Notes: a model not told the origin generated them from the sequence alone. 64,000 nucleotides of DNA from Jeotgalibacillus salarius (GCF_004405125.1 NZ_SORX01000003.1:184128-248127); one strand, 5' to 3'. Counted from the stretch's first letter, positions 17,735 through 26,568 are shown. Numbers and translations: made by a program.

Positions 17735-17844
17735 CGATTGCTACCACTCACCAGTCTGATTGCTACGAGTTCCCAGGTGTATCGTTACAATCTCAGCGCG
17801 GATTGCTACCACCTCCGACGAAATCACGACTTCCCCGCTGCATT
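17735..17844 (+). repeat. 21-22-bp phased array B
   Basis: ATTGCTAC-like cores start at 17737, 17759, 17781, 17802 and 17823 (steps 22, 22, 21, 21). It is homologous to array A. It occupies the divergent spacer between des and the M23 peptidase gene. The whole 17401-17906 spacer holds only the palindrome, the 39-bp pair and this array. Confidence 0.7.
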
Positions 17845-17906
17845 AGAATGAAAGAACAACGCTTGAAATCACTTCATCTGTACATACTACTCATGAGGTG
17901 ATCAAA

Positions 17907-18851
17907 ATGAAAACTTTTTTAGCTGCAACTGTCAGCTTTCTGCTATTATACTCAACTGCAGCTGCTCAGGAAGATCGGCAGGCATTATTAAACGAACGTT
18001 TGATTTACTACAGTGCATACCATCATCAGGGTGTACCGTGGTATTATCTCGCAGCCATTGACCAGTTCGAACGGAATATACAGCCTCTCCGTCATGATAT
18101 GGAGAAAAAAGAAGGGTCGCTTGCACTAACGATTCCGGAAGAAAGATGGTTTGGTCCGCTCCACCCCGACCAGGAAAATCTATCGCCTTTTTTCATTGAA
18201 TTTTTCGGGGGAATCGGACAGGATATAAACGGTGACGGCAAGGCTGATCCGAATGACCCGGAGGATCTTTTTGGGTCTATGGCAGACTATATCAACAGCT
18301 ACAGTTCTTTTAAAGAAGCGATGAATGCTTATTACGACCGTAAAGAATCTGTCAGTCAGATTCTGACGATTGCAGAATTGTACCAGCACTTTAATACACT
18401 CGATTTGTACACGCACTTCTTTCCTCTGCAAAAGGATTACCTTTACAGTTATCGCAGTACCTGGGGCGGAAAGCGCGGATGGGGTGGCCGGCGCATGCAT
18501 GAAGGCACTGACCTTTTCGCAGGATACGGCACGCCTGTCCTGGCAACAACTTTCGGAAAAATCGAAGCACTCGGCTGGAATGATTATGGCGGATGGCGCG
18601 TCGGTCTCAGGGATATTCACAATGTCTATCATTACTATGCGCACCTTTCCAGCTTTAAAAAAGGGCTCGAGCAGGGTGACATTGTAAAAGCCGGCGACCT
18701 TATCGGCTATGTCGGAAGTTCAGGCTATGGGAAAGAAGGTACGAGCGGTAAATTCCCCCCTCACCTCCATTATGGTATGTATATTGATAACGGAAAGAAT
18801 CAATGGGCGTATGACCCTTTTCCATCATTAAGAAAATGGGAATCAAGCTGA
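17907..18851 (+). CDS. secreted M23 (LytM-type) metallopeptidase, YunA-like
   Basis: An exported peptidoglycan endopeptidase of about 314 residues. A signal peptide ends near AAAQ (residue 21). The N-terminal half resembles a lytic-transglycosylase-like fold (GVPWYYLAAIDQFERN) and carries an EF-hand-like loop, DINGDGKADPNDPED. The C-terminal M23 domain has the zinc ligands in MHEGTDLF and in PPHLHYGMY. GAGGTG lies six bases before the ATG at 17907; the GTG at 17898 is part of the ribosome site. It looks like YunA of B. subtilis, but I give no symbol. Confidence 0.85.
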   Translation: MKTFLAATVSFLLLYSTAAAQEDRQALLNERLIYYSAYHHQGVPWYYLAAIDQFERNIQPLRHDMEKKEGSLALTIPEERWFGPLHPDQENLSPFFIEFFGGIGQDINGDGKADPNDPEDLFGSMADYINSYSSFKEAMNAYYDRKESVSQILTIAELYQHFNTLDLYTHFFPLQKDYLYSYRSTWGGKRGWGGRRMHEGTDLFAGYGTPVLATTFGKIEALGWNDYGGWRVGLRDIHNVYHYYAHLSSFKKGLEQGDIVKAGDLIGYVGSSGYGKEGTSGKFPPHLHYGMYIDNGKNQWAYDPFPSLRKWESS

Positions 18852-18957
18852 CCTGCACATTCACTGAGCAGGTTTCTTTTAGTTACTCGAAATAACAATT
18901 ATAATGAGTCTCGTGTTATTCATTCATTTTGGTAAACACATAAGGAGGCTGACAACG

Positions 18958-20085
18958 ATGACTAGAAAATTCATGGACTCATTTACATTTAAGAATGGGG
19001 TCACACTGAAAAATAGAGTGCTCATGGCACCAATGACAAACTTCTCTTCAAAGGATAATGGAGAAGTAACAGAAGAAGAGCTTGCGTATTACCGCGTACG
19101 TTCAGGCGGAGTAGGTGCTGTATTGACTGCCGTTGCTAATGTTACTGATGGCGGCAAAGGTTTCCACGGAGAAATCGGCGCACACCGGGATGACCTTGTA
19201 CCAAGCCTTAAAAAGCTTGCTGACACAATCAAAGGTGAAGGTGCCAAAGCGATCTTACAAATTTTCCACGCTGGCAGAATGTCACCGCCTGAATTACTTC
19301 CTGACAATCAGACAGTCAGTGCGAGTGCGGTTGCACCTGAACGGGAAGGCGCAGCAACTCCACGCGAACTGACCAATGATGAAATTGAACAAATTATTAA
19401 AGCATTTGGCGATGCAACCCGCCGTGCGATTGAAGCAGGATTTGATGGTGTTGAAATCCATGGTGCAAACACTTATCTGATTCAGCAATTTTTCTCCCCT
19501 CATTCAAACAGACGTGAAGATAAATGGGGCGGCTCCGTTGAAAAGCGTATGACGTTCCCGCTTGGAGTGATTGATGAGGTAAACAATACAGTAAAAGAAT
19601 TCGGTGATGATTCATTCATCGTTGGGTACCGTCTGTCACCTGAAGAACGTGAAGAACCTGGTATCACAATGGAGGATACCCTGACATTTACGGATCGCCT
19701 TGCAAAAGAAGAGCTTCACTACATTCACGTGTCAGTACAGGACTTTCAGCAGGGATCAATGCGTGACGAATCAGATACTGCTTCACGCGTGCAGCTGATT
19801 CAGGATCGTATCGGTGATCAGGTACCAGTCATTGGAGTCGGCTCACTTCATACACCTGATGACGTTGAAAAAGCAATGGAAGGCGGAGTACCGCTTATGG
19901 CGCTTGGCCGTGAAATCATTGTTGAACCTGAATGGATTCAGAAAGTTGAAGCGGGTCGCGAAGGCGAGATCAGAACGTCCCTTTCAGTGGATGACCGCGA
20001 AGTATTAACAGTTCCTGAGCCATTATGGAAGGCGATTGTAAATACAAAAGGCTGGTTCCCGGTAAAAGAGCACCAGAACGCATAA
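18958..20085 (+). CDS. Old-Yellow-Enzyme family NADH:flavin oxidoreductase (YqiG-like)
   Basis: A 375-residue FMN-dependent ene-reductase with a TIM-barrel fold. Visible family segments are LKNRVLMAPMTNF near the N-terminus, QIFHAGR, the substrate-contact motif EIHGANTYLIQQFFSP and the FMN-phosphate loop PLMALGREII. AAGGAGG precedes the ATG at 18958; the longer in-frame extension has no ribosome site. It is monocistronic with a strong terminator. The physiological substrate is unknown; relatives reduce activated alkenes. Confidence 0.88.
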   Translation: MTRKFMDSFTFKNGVTLKNRVLMAPMTNFSSKDNGEVTEEELAYYRVRSGGVGAVLTAVANVTDGGKGFHGEIGAHRDDLVPSLKKLADTIKGEGAKAILQIFHAGRMSPPELLPDNQTVSASAVAPEREGAATPRELTNDEIEQIIKAFGDATRRAIEAGFDGVEIHGANTYLIQQFFSPHSNRREDKWGGSVEKRMTFPLGVIDEVNNTVKEFGDDSFIVGYRLSPEEREEPGITMEDTLTFTDRLAKEELHYIHVSVQDFQQGSMRDESDTASRVQLIQDRIGDQVPVIGVGSLHTPDDVEKAMEGGVPLMALGREIIVEPEWIQKVEAGREGEIRTSLSVDDREVLTVPEPLWKAIVNTKGWFPVKEHQNA

Positions 20086-20094
20086 TGATTTCCA

Positions 20095-20119
20095 CCCCCA
20101 CTCTGCGTGGGGGTTTTTT
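20095..20119 (+). terminator. terminator of the OYE gene
   Basis: CCCCCAC and GTGGGGG form a perfect 7-bp stem with a 5-base loop, followed by T6. Confidence 0.92.
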
Positions 20120-20144
20120 ATTTGATTGCACGTTTGTGTAGATA

Positions 20145-20232
20145 ATTTGTGAGTCTCGATGTTGGACTTGTGAGTTCAGAAAGCACTTTTGGCAGTTCAG
20201 CCATGCTTTTTGTGAGTTCACCATCCCTGTTA
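20145..20232 (+). repeat. 21-bp phased array C
   Basis: GTGAGT-like cores start at 20149, 20170, 20191 and 20212, exactly 21 bases apart; the GTTC core falls at 20174, 20195 and 20216. It fills the spacer between the OYE gene and the small membrane-protein gene. Confidence 0.65.
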
Positions 20233-20385
20233 GCCGCAACCATGCCGTTTATACCATCCCCTTTTCATCCACTACTCATATTACGACACCTGATTTCTTT
20301 AATTTGTCATATAGATTCATAGCCACTGCTTCTGATTGCAGTTAGAATGGGAGGTGATGATTGTTAAAAAGGAGCGTCATTTAAT

Positions 20386-20769
20386 ATGCATAAAAAGCAC
20401 AGTAATTTACTTTTAAAGACAGCCGCGATTTTCGGAATGATCGGTGCAGGTATCGGCGGACATATGGCGGGTTCTTATGATTATGCTTTCAGAGCTGCCC
20501 ACGCACACATTCTCGTCGTAGGCTGGCTTTCTTTATTTTCATGGGCCGTTTACTACCGCGTATTTAAACCAGTTTCTAAAAAGCTGGCAGCTGCTCATGT
20601 TTATACTGCGATTATTGGTACCATCGGTTTAACTTCAGGAATGATACTGGACATTTTTTCATTGCCACAGCCGCTCTATTTTATCGTCTATATCGGCGGT
20701 GGTGTAACACTGCTTGTCAGCTTTATTCTGTTTGCAGTTCTTGCATTGTTTATGAAGCACGAAGGATAA
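20386..20769 (+). CDS. small four-helix membrane protein, heme-copper-oxidase-like
   Basis: A 127-residue protein with four hydrophobic helices (about 10-30, 40-60, 68-92 and 100-124). The segment RAAHAHILVVGWLSLFSW resembles the His-containing helix of cytochrome oxidase subunit I/NorB, but a full oxidase subunit is four times longer. GAGCG at about ten bases from the ATG may serve as ribosome site. Stand-alone proteins like this are often labelled cytochrome-c-oxidase-like without proven activity. I would not assign a function. Confidence 0.7.
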   Translation: MHKKHSNLLLKTAAIFGMIGAGIGGHMAGSYDYAFRAAHAHILVVGWLSLFSWAVYYRVFKPVSKKLAAAHVYTAIIGTIGLTSGMILDIFSLPQPLYFIVYIGGGVTLLVSFILFAVLALFMKHEG

Positions 20770-20783
20770 TGAATGCTCGGTAA

Positions 20784-20907
20784 ATTTCCGTTCCGTACGG
20801 AGGCTTTCCGGACGTGGACCGTTTTTTGGTCCCATCAAGCCTCCTCGGCTTCGCCTGCGGGGTCTCAGTTGACACGCTAATCGTCCTGAAGTCCCCGCCT
20901 TCCACTG
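20784..20907 (-). repeat. dispersed GC-rich element, copy R2
   Basis: On the minus strand it runs GTGGAAGGCGGGGACTTC, then GAGACCCCGCAGGCGAAGCC, GAGGAGGCTTG, and ends GGAACGGAAATTTACC. Unlike the other copies it points against the neighbouring genes. A perfect hairpin at 20950-20986 lies on its upstream side. Confidence 0.75.
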
Positions 20908-20949
20908 CAATTAACCTATCATTTTCTGAATGAAATTAGTATTAAAAAA

Positions 20950-20986
20950 GGAGTATTATTCTGTAACTTTTACAGAATAATACTCC
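20950..20986 (-). terminator. perfect 17-bp hairpin with minus-strand T tract
   Basis: GGAGTATTATTCTGTAA pairs base for base with its complement across a 3-base loop. Only the minus-strand reading has a T6 tail. No minus-strand gene precedes it for several kilobases, so it probably belongs to repeat R2 rather than to a gene. Confidence 0.75.
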
Positions 20987-21068
20987 CTATTTAATGGCAG
21001 GGGCATTTGTTTTTTAATCCACCTAAAGGGAAATGATAATGATAGAAGAAATGGAAAGGAGCTCCCAT

Positions 21069-21434
21069 ATGAACAAGAATTCTGATATAGAAAAAACACT
21101 TATACAGCAGCATCTTGCCAACGAACGGACCATGCTTGCGTGGATCAGGACTGCTATTGCATTAATCGGAATCGGCTTTTTGGTGACGAACCTTCACTAT
21201 ACGATTGGAACATCAGGCACTTATAATACAGATTCTTTTATTAATTTCATCGGATTTTTTTCCGTTTTTCTTGGCATCCTCACCATCGTACTTTCCATGA
21301 TTTCTTATTTTAAAAATGCTAAATCCATTAACGATCAATCCTTCCACTCCTCCCGCTATACAGTCATTCTACTTGGTGTATTCGTACTGATCGTTGCAGT
21401 TCTTTTTGCCATTTATTTTGTTATAAGTATCTAA
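21069..21434 (+). CDS. DUF202 (YidH-type) membrane protein
   Basis: A 121-residue protein with three hydrophobic helices (about 30-48, 66-88 and 98-120). It carries the DUF202 signature near its start, LANERTMLAWIRTAIALIG. AAAGGAG is eight bases before the ATG at 21069, which is why I reject an in-frame ATG at 21033. The function of the family is not known. It seems to stand alone; the Zur-controlled operon starts afterwards. Confidence 0.85.
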   Translation: MNKNSDIEKTLIQQHLANERTMLAWIRTAIALIGIGFLVTNLHYTIGTSGTYNTDSFINFIGFFSVFLGILTIVLSMISYFKNAKSINDQSFHSSRYTVILLGVFVLIVAVLFAIYFVISI

Positions 21435-21511
21435 GCTAAGCTGTCCTTCTGATTGAAGGTCAGTTTTTTTATGCTTGCATTCGTTTTCTTTATGTGGTTT
21501 ACTATCATTTA

Positions 21512-21534
21512 TAAAACGTAATCATTACGATTTA
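21512..21534 (+). promoter_or_regulatory. Zur box
   Basis: TAAAACGTAATCATTACGATTTA: the core CGTAAT-C-ATTACG is perfectly symmetric and the flanks pair except for one position. This matches the Bacillus Zur operator, TCGTAATNATTACGA. It lies just before the rpsN ribosome site (AAAGGAG at 21535) and would block transcription when zinc is plentiful. Confidence 0.88.
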
Positions 21535-21549
21535 AAAGGAGTTTTATAA

Positions 21550-21819
21550 ATGGCTAAGAAATCAAAAGTTGTCAAAGAAAAAAAGCGTCAGGCGCTTGTT
21601 GAAAGATATGCAGAACAACGAAAAGCGCTGAAGGAAGCCGGCGATTATGCTGCGCTCGCGAAGCTGCCGAGAGACTCTGCCCCATCGAGATTAAAAAATC
21701 GCTGTGAAGTAACGGGGCGTCCGCGCGGTTACATGAGAAAATTCAAAATGTCGCGCATCGTATTCCGTGAATATGCACATAAAGGTCAGGTACCTGGCGT
21801 TAAGAAATCAAGCTGGTAA
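21550..21819 (+). CDS. rpsN: ribosomal protein S14, zinc-independent (C-) form
   Basis: An 89-residue small-subunit protein. The housekeeping S14 of Bacillus is about 61 residues with CXXC pairs; this longer form lacks them ([19 protein letters not shown]) and so needs no zinc. Such copies (RpsNB/YhzA in B. subtilis) replace the zinc form during zinc starvation under Zur control, and a Zur box stands directly upstream. The basic N-terminus ([12 protein letters not shown]) is typical. It is the first gene of a tight three-gene operon. Confidence 0.95.
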   Translation: MAKKSKVVKEKKRQALVERYAEQRKALKEAGDYAALAKLPRDSAPSRLKNRCEVTGRPRGYMRKFKMSRIVFREYAHKGQVPGVKKSSW

Positions 21820-21828
21820 GGAGCATGT

Positions 21829-22179
21829 ATGATGAACCCTCATTTGTTGGAGATCCTGGAAAGAGATATTGTACGTTTATTACCACCATTTGATAAAGCA
21901 CTGTACACATTTATAACCGATGCTGAAGAAGAAATTGCCGCACAGTGTGAAACGAAAGAAGAATTTCTTCAGCAGCTAGTTCAGCAATCGCCGCATACAC
22001 TCGCTGCTAAGCAATTCAATCTGTCATTTGAACAGGTTCTGATGATGATGAAGAAAATTGAAGTTCATATTGATGATGCAATGAATCAAAAACTGAAACG
22101 GATCAAGTGGGAAGAGAAAACTCCGGTCAAACGACATGCCGGTTCAGTGTCTTCCCAGTATTTCCTCCTGACAGTCTAG
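21829..22179 (+). CDS. unknown protein in the Zur-box operon
   Basis: A 116-residue soluble, mostly helical protein that I do not recognise. The central part (residues 30-95) is acidic and Gln-rich (DAEEEIAAQCETKEEFLQQL) and could hold a helix-turn-helix-like unit (AAKQFNLSFEQVLMMMKKI), as seen in small regulators. It has no CXXC or His-rich zinc motif. It starts nine bases after rpsN and ends ten bases before the FAD oxidoreductase gene, so it should be expressed in zinc starvation. ATG codons at 21829 and 21832 are both possible. Confidence 0.7.
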   Translation: MMNPHLLEILERDIVRLLPPFDKALYTFITDAEEEIAAQCETKEEFLQQLVQQSPHTLAAKQFNLSFEQVLMMMKKIEVHIDDAMNQKLKRIKWEEKTPVKRHAGSVSSQYFLLTV

Positions 22180-22189
22180 AGGTGATAGA

Positions 22190-23347
22190 ATGCTTGAATG
22201 GCTCATAGCAGGTGGCGGTATACATGGTTGTACCATTGCAGCCCATCTTTTAAAACAAAAAAACACTTCACAAAATCAATTAAAAATCATTGACCCAAAT
22301 CCCGAACCGCTCGCTGAATGGAAGAATCGCACTGGGTTTATCGGGATGCCCTATTTACGTTCACCCGGCGTTCACCACCTGGATGTGAAGCCATTCAGCC
22401 TGAAACAATACGGGAAATCTTATGGGACGGAAACCGATTTTTACGGAACTTACAGACGGCCCTCACTCTACTTATTCAATGAACACTGCGACTCTCTCAT
22501 CAAAAAGACTAACCTGAAAGAAGTTTGGCACGAAGGCATGCTCAGCCTGATTGAAAAAATGGATGGTTACTGGAAGGTACAAACAAAAAGTGGCGATCAG
22601 TTTTATACGAAGAATCTTGTGATTTCAACGGGAGTTAATCAAAAATTGTTTTTGCCTGAGTGGGGACACACAGCAAAGAAACTTGCAGCAAATCGGGTGT
22701 CACACGTGTTCGACAAACAGCCAGTAAAGCCGGAAGGTCCTATTATCGTAATTGGCGGTGGGATCAGTGCGGCACACCTGACCATTAAGCTCGCCAGACA
22801 ATTCCCCGGTCAGGTCACACAATTATCAAGACACCCATACAGGATTCACGATTTTGACAGTGATCCCGGTTGGCTGGGTCCTAAATACATGAACGGTTTC
22901 AGCAAGCTTAGTCTCAATGAGAAACGAAATACAATTTCAAAAGCAAGAAACAAAGGATCCATCCCCCGCGACTTGAACAATAAGTTACACCATTTAAAAG
23001 AAAAAGGTCGTTACTCCTTCGCGATTGGTGAAGTTGAAACGGTTCAATATAAAGCTGATGCGTTTCATATAAAATTGGGCACGGGTCAGAAAATGACAGC
23101 TAAAACCATTTATTTTGCTACAGGCTTTTCACCTGAAGTGATGAATACTGATTTTCTGAGTGATTTAATAAAAAAAGAGAACCTTCAGTGCGCACACTGC
23201 GGGTTCCCTATTGTTAATCAGCATCTGGAATGGTGTGACCACTTGTTTGTGTCAGGACCTCTTGCTGAACTTGAGCTCGGACCTTCTTCAAGAAATATTA
23301 TCGGCGCGATGAAGGCAGCAGAAAGAATTACTTCTGCCTCATGCTAA
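22190..23347 (+). CDS. FAD/NAD(P)-binding oxidoreductase in the Zur-box operon
   Basis: A 385-residue flavoprotein. An FAD-binding Rossmann motif begins at residue 6 (AGGGIHGCTIAAHLL), a second dinucleotide motif lies near residue 185 (IVIGGGISAAHLTIKLA), and the C-terminal FAD loop contains ATGFSPE. The layout recalls N-hydroxylating monooxygenases (SidA/IucD type) and COG4529-like proteins. A CAHC motif near residue 330 and a further Cys could bind metal. AGGTGAT precedes the start. The location behind rpsN and a Zur box suggests a zinc-limitation role, which is inference. Confidence 0.78.
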   Translation: MLEWLIAGGGIHGCTIAAHLLKQKNTSQNQLKIIDPNPEPLAEWKNRTGFIGMPYLRSPGVHHLDVKPFSLKQYGKSYGTETDFYGTYRRPSLYLFNEHCDSLIKKTNLKEVWHEGMLSLIEKMDGYWKVQTKSGDQFYTKNLVISTGVNQKLFLPEWGHTAKKLAANRVSHVFDKQPVKPEGPIIVIGGGISAAHLTIKLARQFPGQVTQLSRHPYRIHDFDSDPGWLGPKYMNGFSKLSLNEKRNTISKARNKGSIPRDLNNKLHHLKEKGRYSFAIGEVETVQYKADAFHIKLGTGQKMTAKTIYFATGFSPEVMNTDFLSDLIKKENLQCAHCGFPIVNQHLEWCDHLFVSGPLAELELGPSSRNIIGAMKAAERITSASC

Positions 23348-23352
23348 GTCAC

Positions 23353-23550
23353 CTATTCTTTTCTTCTGAACCTGGCAGCGATATACAAAATCATAAAGAG
23401 CAGTGCAAGGCTCAGCATCATGTTTGTTTCAAGAATACCACCCATTGCTGAACCTTCACCCGCGCTCGTCATCAGCAGACTGACTGCTGCCAGGAAAAAG
23501 AAGAAGATTGAGATGACGAGCAGGATCAGTTTCCACCCCTGCTTCAGCAT
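23353..23550 (-). CDS. small two-helix membrane protein
   Basis: A 65-residue protein with hydrophobic helices at about 7-28 and 40-58 and a basic tail (RFRRKE). It follows the NAD(P)-binding DUF2867 gene by 12 bases on the same strand, so is likely co-transcribed. AGGAGGGATATC precedes the ATG. I do not recognise a family. Confidence 0.7.
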   Translation of the reverse strand: MLKQGWKLILLVISIFFFFLAAVSLLMTSAGEGSAMGGILETNMMLSLALLFMILYIAARFRRKE

Positions 23551-23562
23551 ATGATATCCCTC

Positions 23563-24999
23563 CTAAGCTTCCACCACTTCTTTTTTTGCACCGGAATCTT
23601 CATGGTGTTTTCTCATTAGCTTTTCTAAATGCTTTTTATATAAATACATCACAACCAGATGCACGTTTGCCTGCGTATATTTATAAATAAACCATGGCAT
23701 TGAAGGCTCGTATTCATGAATTGCGATGATGCACTCCTGAGTATCAGGGATTTGTCTGAATTCTATTCGTGCGCGGCTGTCGTCCTTGACAGAAACAAAC
23801 CGGCCGCCCGTTATTTTGTATAACACCCTGTACTGATCACTTTCATCAGGTGCGTATGACAGTTCAAGCAGAGGCTTAGTTTTGCTAAGTAGAAACACCT
23901 GTCCCTTTTTATGTGCGTCCACTTCTGTCCATAACAGAGGATTTGCAAGCGTAGAGAGCCATTTCATGTACTCCTCGCCAGCCCACTCTGCATTTTTACC
24001 TTCAGGCAGCATGACACGCTGAACTGAACGCACATCTTTTCCTGTTGGATTCGGCTTCAGGTAGTCAGGTGCTCCGGACGCTTCTTCTTCCTCTTCTAAA
24101 GCAGTCTTTGCAGCTTCTTTAAAGGAAATCTTCCCTTCACTGATCCCTTCTGCCTTATTCTTGGCCACCATTGAATGCTGAAGACTCTCTACAAGCGGAT
24201 ACACCATTTCTTTTGAAGCGCCGGTAACCAGCATGACCCACAATCTCGAAAGATTAACAGTCATAAATGGTACATCCACCACTCTTGGCTGTTTCCCAAG
24301 CACTTCAGCAGTCTGTATCATCATTTCTTTGTAGGTCATCACTTCAGGACCACCTACATCGATTGAGCGATCCTTCACTTCATCATTGCCCACACTCTTA
24401 CTTAACGAACCTACTACATCTTTAAGGGCAATCGGATGTGTCTTTGTGCGCGTCCATTTTGGCAGCAGCATGAAAGGAAGTCTCCTGGCGAGTTTTGATA
24501 AGATCGGAAATGAAGAACCTTTTGGCCCGACAATCAGTCCCGCACGAATGGTCGTAACTGGTGTCCCATAAGCTCTTAACACTTTCTCAACTTCAAGCCT
24601 GCTACGCAGATGGCGGCTTAATTTATTGCGCTCTTCGTTCTGAGGGACAATACCACTCAGATAAATAATCTGTTTTACTCCCTGCTTTTTCGCGGCACGG
24701 GCAAAGTTATCCGCTAAAATCAAATCCATATCTTCAAATTTCGCCTGCGTTAATTTAGCAGACGGCTTCATTGAATGAATCAGGTAAACGGCATAGTCTG
24801 CGCCTTCAAGTGCTTTTTCAGCATCCTTCATTGAGAAGAAATCAGCAGATCGCCATGTTACGTGCTCAGTATTTTCTTTATCGTCACCACTTCGGGACAG
24901 CGCAATCACATCGGCTTTTTGTTGTATTTGTTCCAGCAGATTTCCGCCTATGTATCCTGTTGCGCCTGTCAGTGCAATGACTGGTCTATTATTTTCCAT
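23563..24999 (-). CDS. NAD(P)-binding epimerase-like protein with DUF2867 domain
   Basis: A 478-residue protein in two parts. Residues 1-290 form an atypical short-chain dehydrogenase/NmrA-like Rossmann domain (ALTGATGYIGGNLLEQI near residue 8; no clear YXXXK). Residues 320-460 form a DUF2867/SRPBCC-like domain. The combination is common in Bacillales and Actinobacteria and its reaction is unknown. Redox or ligand sensing is possible. It shares a probable operon with the downstream 65-residue membrane protein. Confidence 0.82.
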   Translation of the reverse strand: MENNRPVIALTGATGYIGGNLLEQIQQKADVIALSRSGDDKENTEHVTWRSADFFSMKDAEKALEGADYAVYLIHSMKPSAKLTQAKFEDMDLILADNFARAAKKQGVKQIIYLSGIVPQNEERNKLSRHLRSRLEVEKVLRAYGTPVTTIRAGLIVGPKGSSFPILSKLARRLPFMLLPKWTRTKTHPIALKDVVGSLSKSVGNDEVKDRSIDVGGPEVMTYKEMMIQTAEVLGKQPRVVDVPFMTVNLSRLWVMLVTGASKEMVYPLVESLQHSMVAKNKAEGISEGKISFKEAAKTALEEEEEASGAPDYLKPNPTGKDVRSVQRVMLPEGKNAEWAGEEYMKWLSTLANPLLWTEVDAHKKGQVFLLSKTKPLLELSYAPDESDQYRVLYKITGGRFVSVKDDSRARIEFRQIPDTQECIIAIHEYEPSMPWFIYKYTQANVHLVVMYLYKKHLEKLMRKHHEDSGAKKEVVEA

Positions 25000-25095
25000 A
25001 CCATCCCGCTCCCTTATTTAATCAAGTCCTTCGTGTATACCCGGAAAAGATTAGATTGTAACAAAATGGATGAGCGGAGTGTGTTTTTTCGCAAA

Positions 25096-25120
25096 CAAAA
25101 AAACCGGTTCACACCGGTTT
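25096..25120 (-). terminator. terminator of hemAT
   Basis: AAACCGGT and ACCGGTTT pair around a 4-base loop and are followed by T7 on the minus strand. Confidence 0.9.
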
Positions 25121-26414
25121 ACTTCTGCTCTGCTTTTCTCACAAGCTGCTCTGTGGCAAGTGAGAGACCACTGGTCGTTTCATTAATTTCCTGGATGGAG
25201 GAAACAATTGTTTCAAGATCTTTTTTATTTCGTCCGAACATTTCCAGGTAGTTCTCCATCTCCACCTGGAAAGTCGTTAATCCGGTTTTCACCCGTTTCA
25301 CGTTGTCCTGGGAAGCATTATTCTCTTCATTCACTTCTTTCAATTGTTTCACTAATGATTGAATGCCTTTGTTATTCTGATCGATCAGCTCATTAATTTG
25401 TCCGCTGAGTGCTTTGGCGTTTTCAGCAAGCTTTCTCACTTCACTCGCTACAACTGCGAATCCTTTTCCATGTTCCCCTGCTCTTGCAGCTTCAATAGAA
25501 GCATTAAGTGCTAAAAGGTTCGTCTGATCAGCAATTTCTTCAATGCCTTTGGTCATTTTAATGATTTCCTCAGACGTATTCTTCAAATGATTCATGCCCT
25601 CTACAGACGTTCCAACTTTTTCAGCCGCCTGAACAAATTGCACTTCCATTTCATTCATCAGTTTTGCATTTTCTTTTGCCAGTCCTACCAGATTTCTGCT
25701 GGATTTTTCTGTATTGCCGGTCTCTTCTAAAATTTTAGCCGCACTCTCACTTGTACTGATCACAGTATGCTCAGCCTGAGTTACAGAAGCAGCCACTTCC
25801 TGACTGACTGCTGCAATCTCAGTCTGTAATTGCTCATTACGCTGATTCGATTCTTCGAGTGCATTCATTCTGATTGTCATATAATGATCTGTCACCAGCT
25901 GCGAATCTAGATTCATCGCATGTGTGATTGCCAGAAGTGCTTTTTGAAGTCCCTCAGGATCTTTTTGCAACTGCTCTACTACTTTTGGAATCAGCAGTGT
26001 CTGAAAAGATGCATAGGTTGCCAGAAACCAGGTCACCGGAACACCGAATCTATTATGCGTTTCGCCCATTCTTTTTCGCATAGCAAAATACTGCTCGTCC
26101 AAATTTCCACTCAATAGACTTCTGAAGTAATCAGCAAATACTTTTTTCAGCCTTTCACGTGTTGAAGATTCACGTGCAATCGTTGCCATTTCAGGACTTT
26201 TCATTAAATGATCAAGAACTGTTTCCAAAATATCATCCAGAATAGATGTGATGACCGGACGGAGATCCACAAGTGTTTTTAAATACTCCTCTTTGAATCC
26301 CATATAAAATAATCTGTCTGCTAATTCAGGTTTTGTCTCAACGATTTCTCTTTTGGCTGGGTACGACATCGGCGCTTCAAACTGAGCAATCTCTTTTTTG
26401 CGGAAATTCAGCAT
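25119..26414 (-). CDS. hemAT: heme-based aerotaxis transducer HemAT
   Basis: A soluble globin-coupled chemoreceptor of 431 residues (B. subtilis HemAT has 432). The N-terminal protoglobin (about 15-180) has the proximal heme His at residue 120 in [15 protein letters not shown]. The C-terminal signalling coiled coil contains the conserved tip [20 protein letters not shown]. It binds oxygen (and NO/CO) and signals to CheA. No membrane helix is present. It lies next to nsrR and hmp, giving a local group that deals with diatomic gases. Confidence 0.92.
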   Translation of the reverse strand: MLNFRKKEIAQFEAPMSYPAKREIVETKPELADRLFYMGFKEEYLKTLVDLRPVITSILDDILETVLDHLMKSPEMATIARESSTRERLKKVFADYFRSLLSGNLDEQYFAMRKRMGETHNRFGVPVTWFLATYASFQTLLIPKVVEQLQKDPEGLQKALLAITHAMNLDSQLVTDHYMTIRMNALEESNQRNEQLQTEIAAVSQEVAASVTQAEHTVISTSESAAKILEETGNTEKSSRNLVGLAKENAKLMNEMEVQFVQAAEKVGTSVEGMNHLKNTSEEIIKMTKGIEEIADQTNLLALNASIEAARAGEHGKGFAVVASEVRKLAENAKALSGQINELIDQNNKGIQSLVKQLKEVNEENNASQDNVKRVKTGLTTFQVEMENYLEMFGRNKKDLETIVSSIQEINETTSGLSLATEQLVRKAEQK

Positions 26415-26528
26415 TTTACTAACCTCACTTATATTATGATAATAGTCCTTTTTATTATAACTGATTCTTTATTCCTATTCCCTATTTATTTTAAAAAACT
26501 CATTTCTATTTGTCTTTTTTTAATGTGC

Positions 26529-26568
26529 AAAAAAGAGACAAAGCCCATAGTTTAGGACTTTGTCTCTT
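26529..26568 (-). terminator. terminator of nsrR
   Basis: AAGAGACAAAGTCC pairs with GGGCTTTGTCTCTT (one wobble) around an 8-base loop, with T6 on the minus strand. The stem begins within the last codon region of nsrR. Confidence 0.88.

Noticed and set aside
20386-20769. Cytochrome c oxidase subunit I
   Set aside because: It is 127 residues against more than 500, and the set of heme and copper His ligands is not present; only one AHAH segment is similar.
21027-21045. Fur/Zur-like half site (ATGATAATGATA) before the DUF202 gene
   Set aside because: Only one half of the 7-1-7 palindrome is present and no second arm can be drawn.
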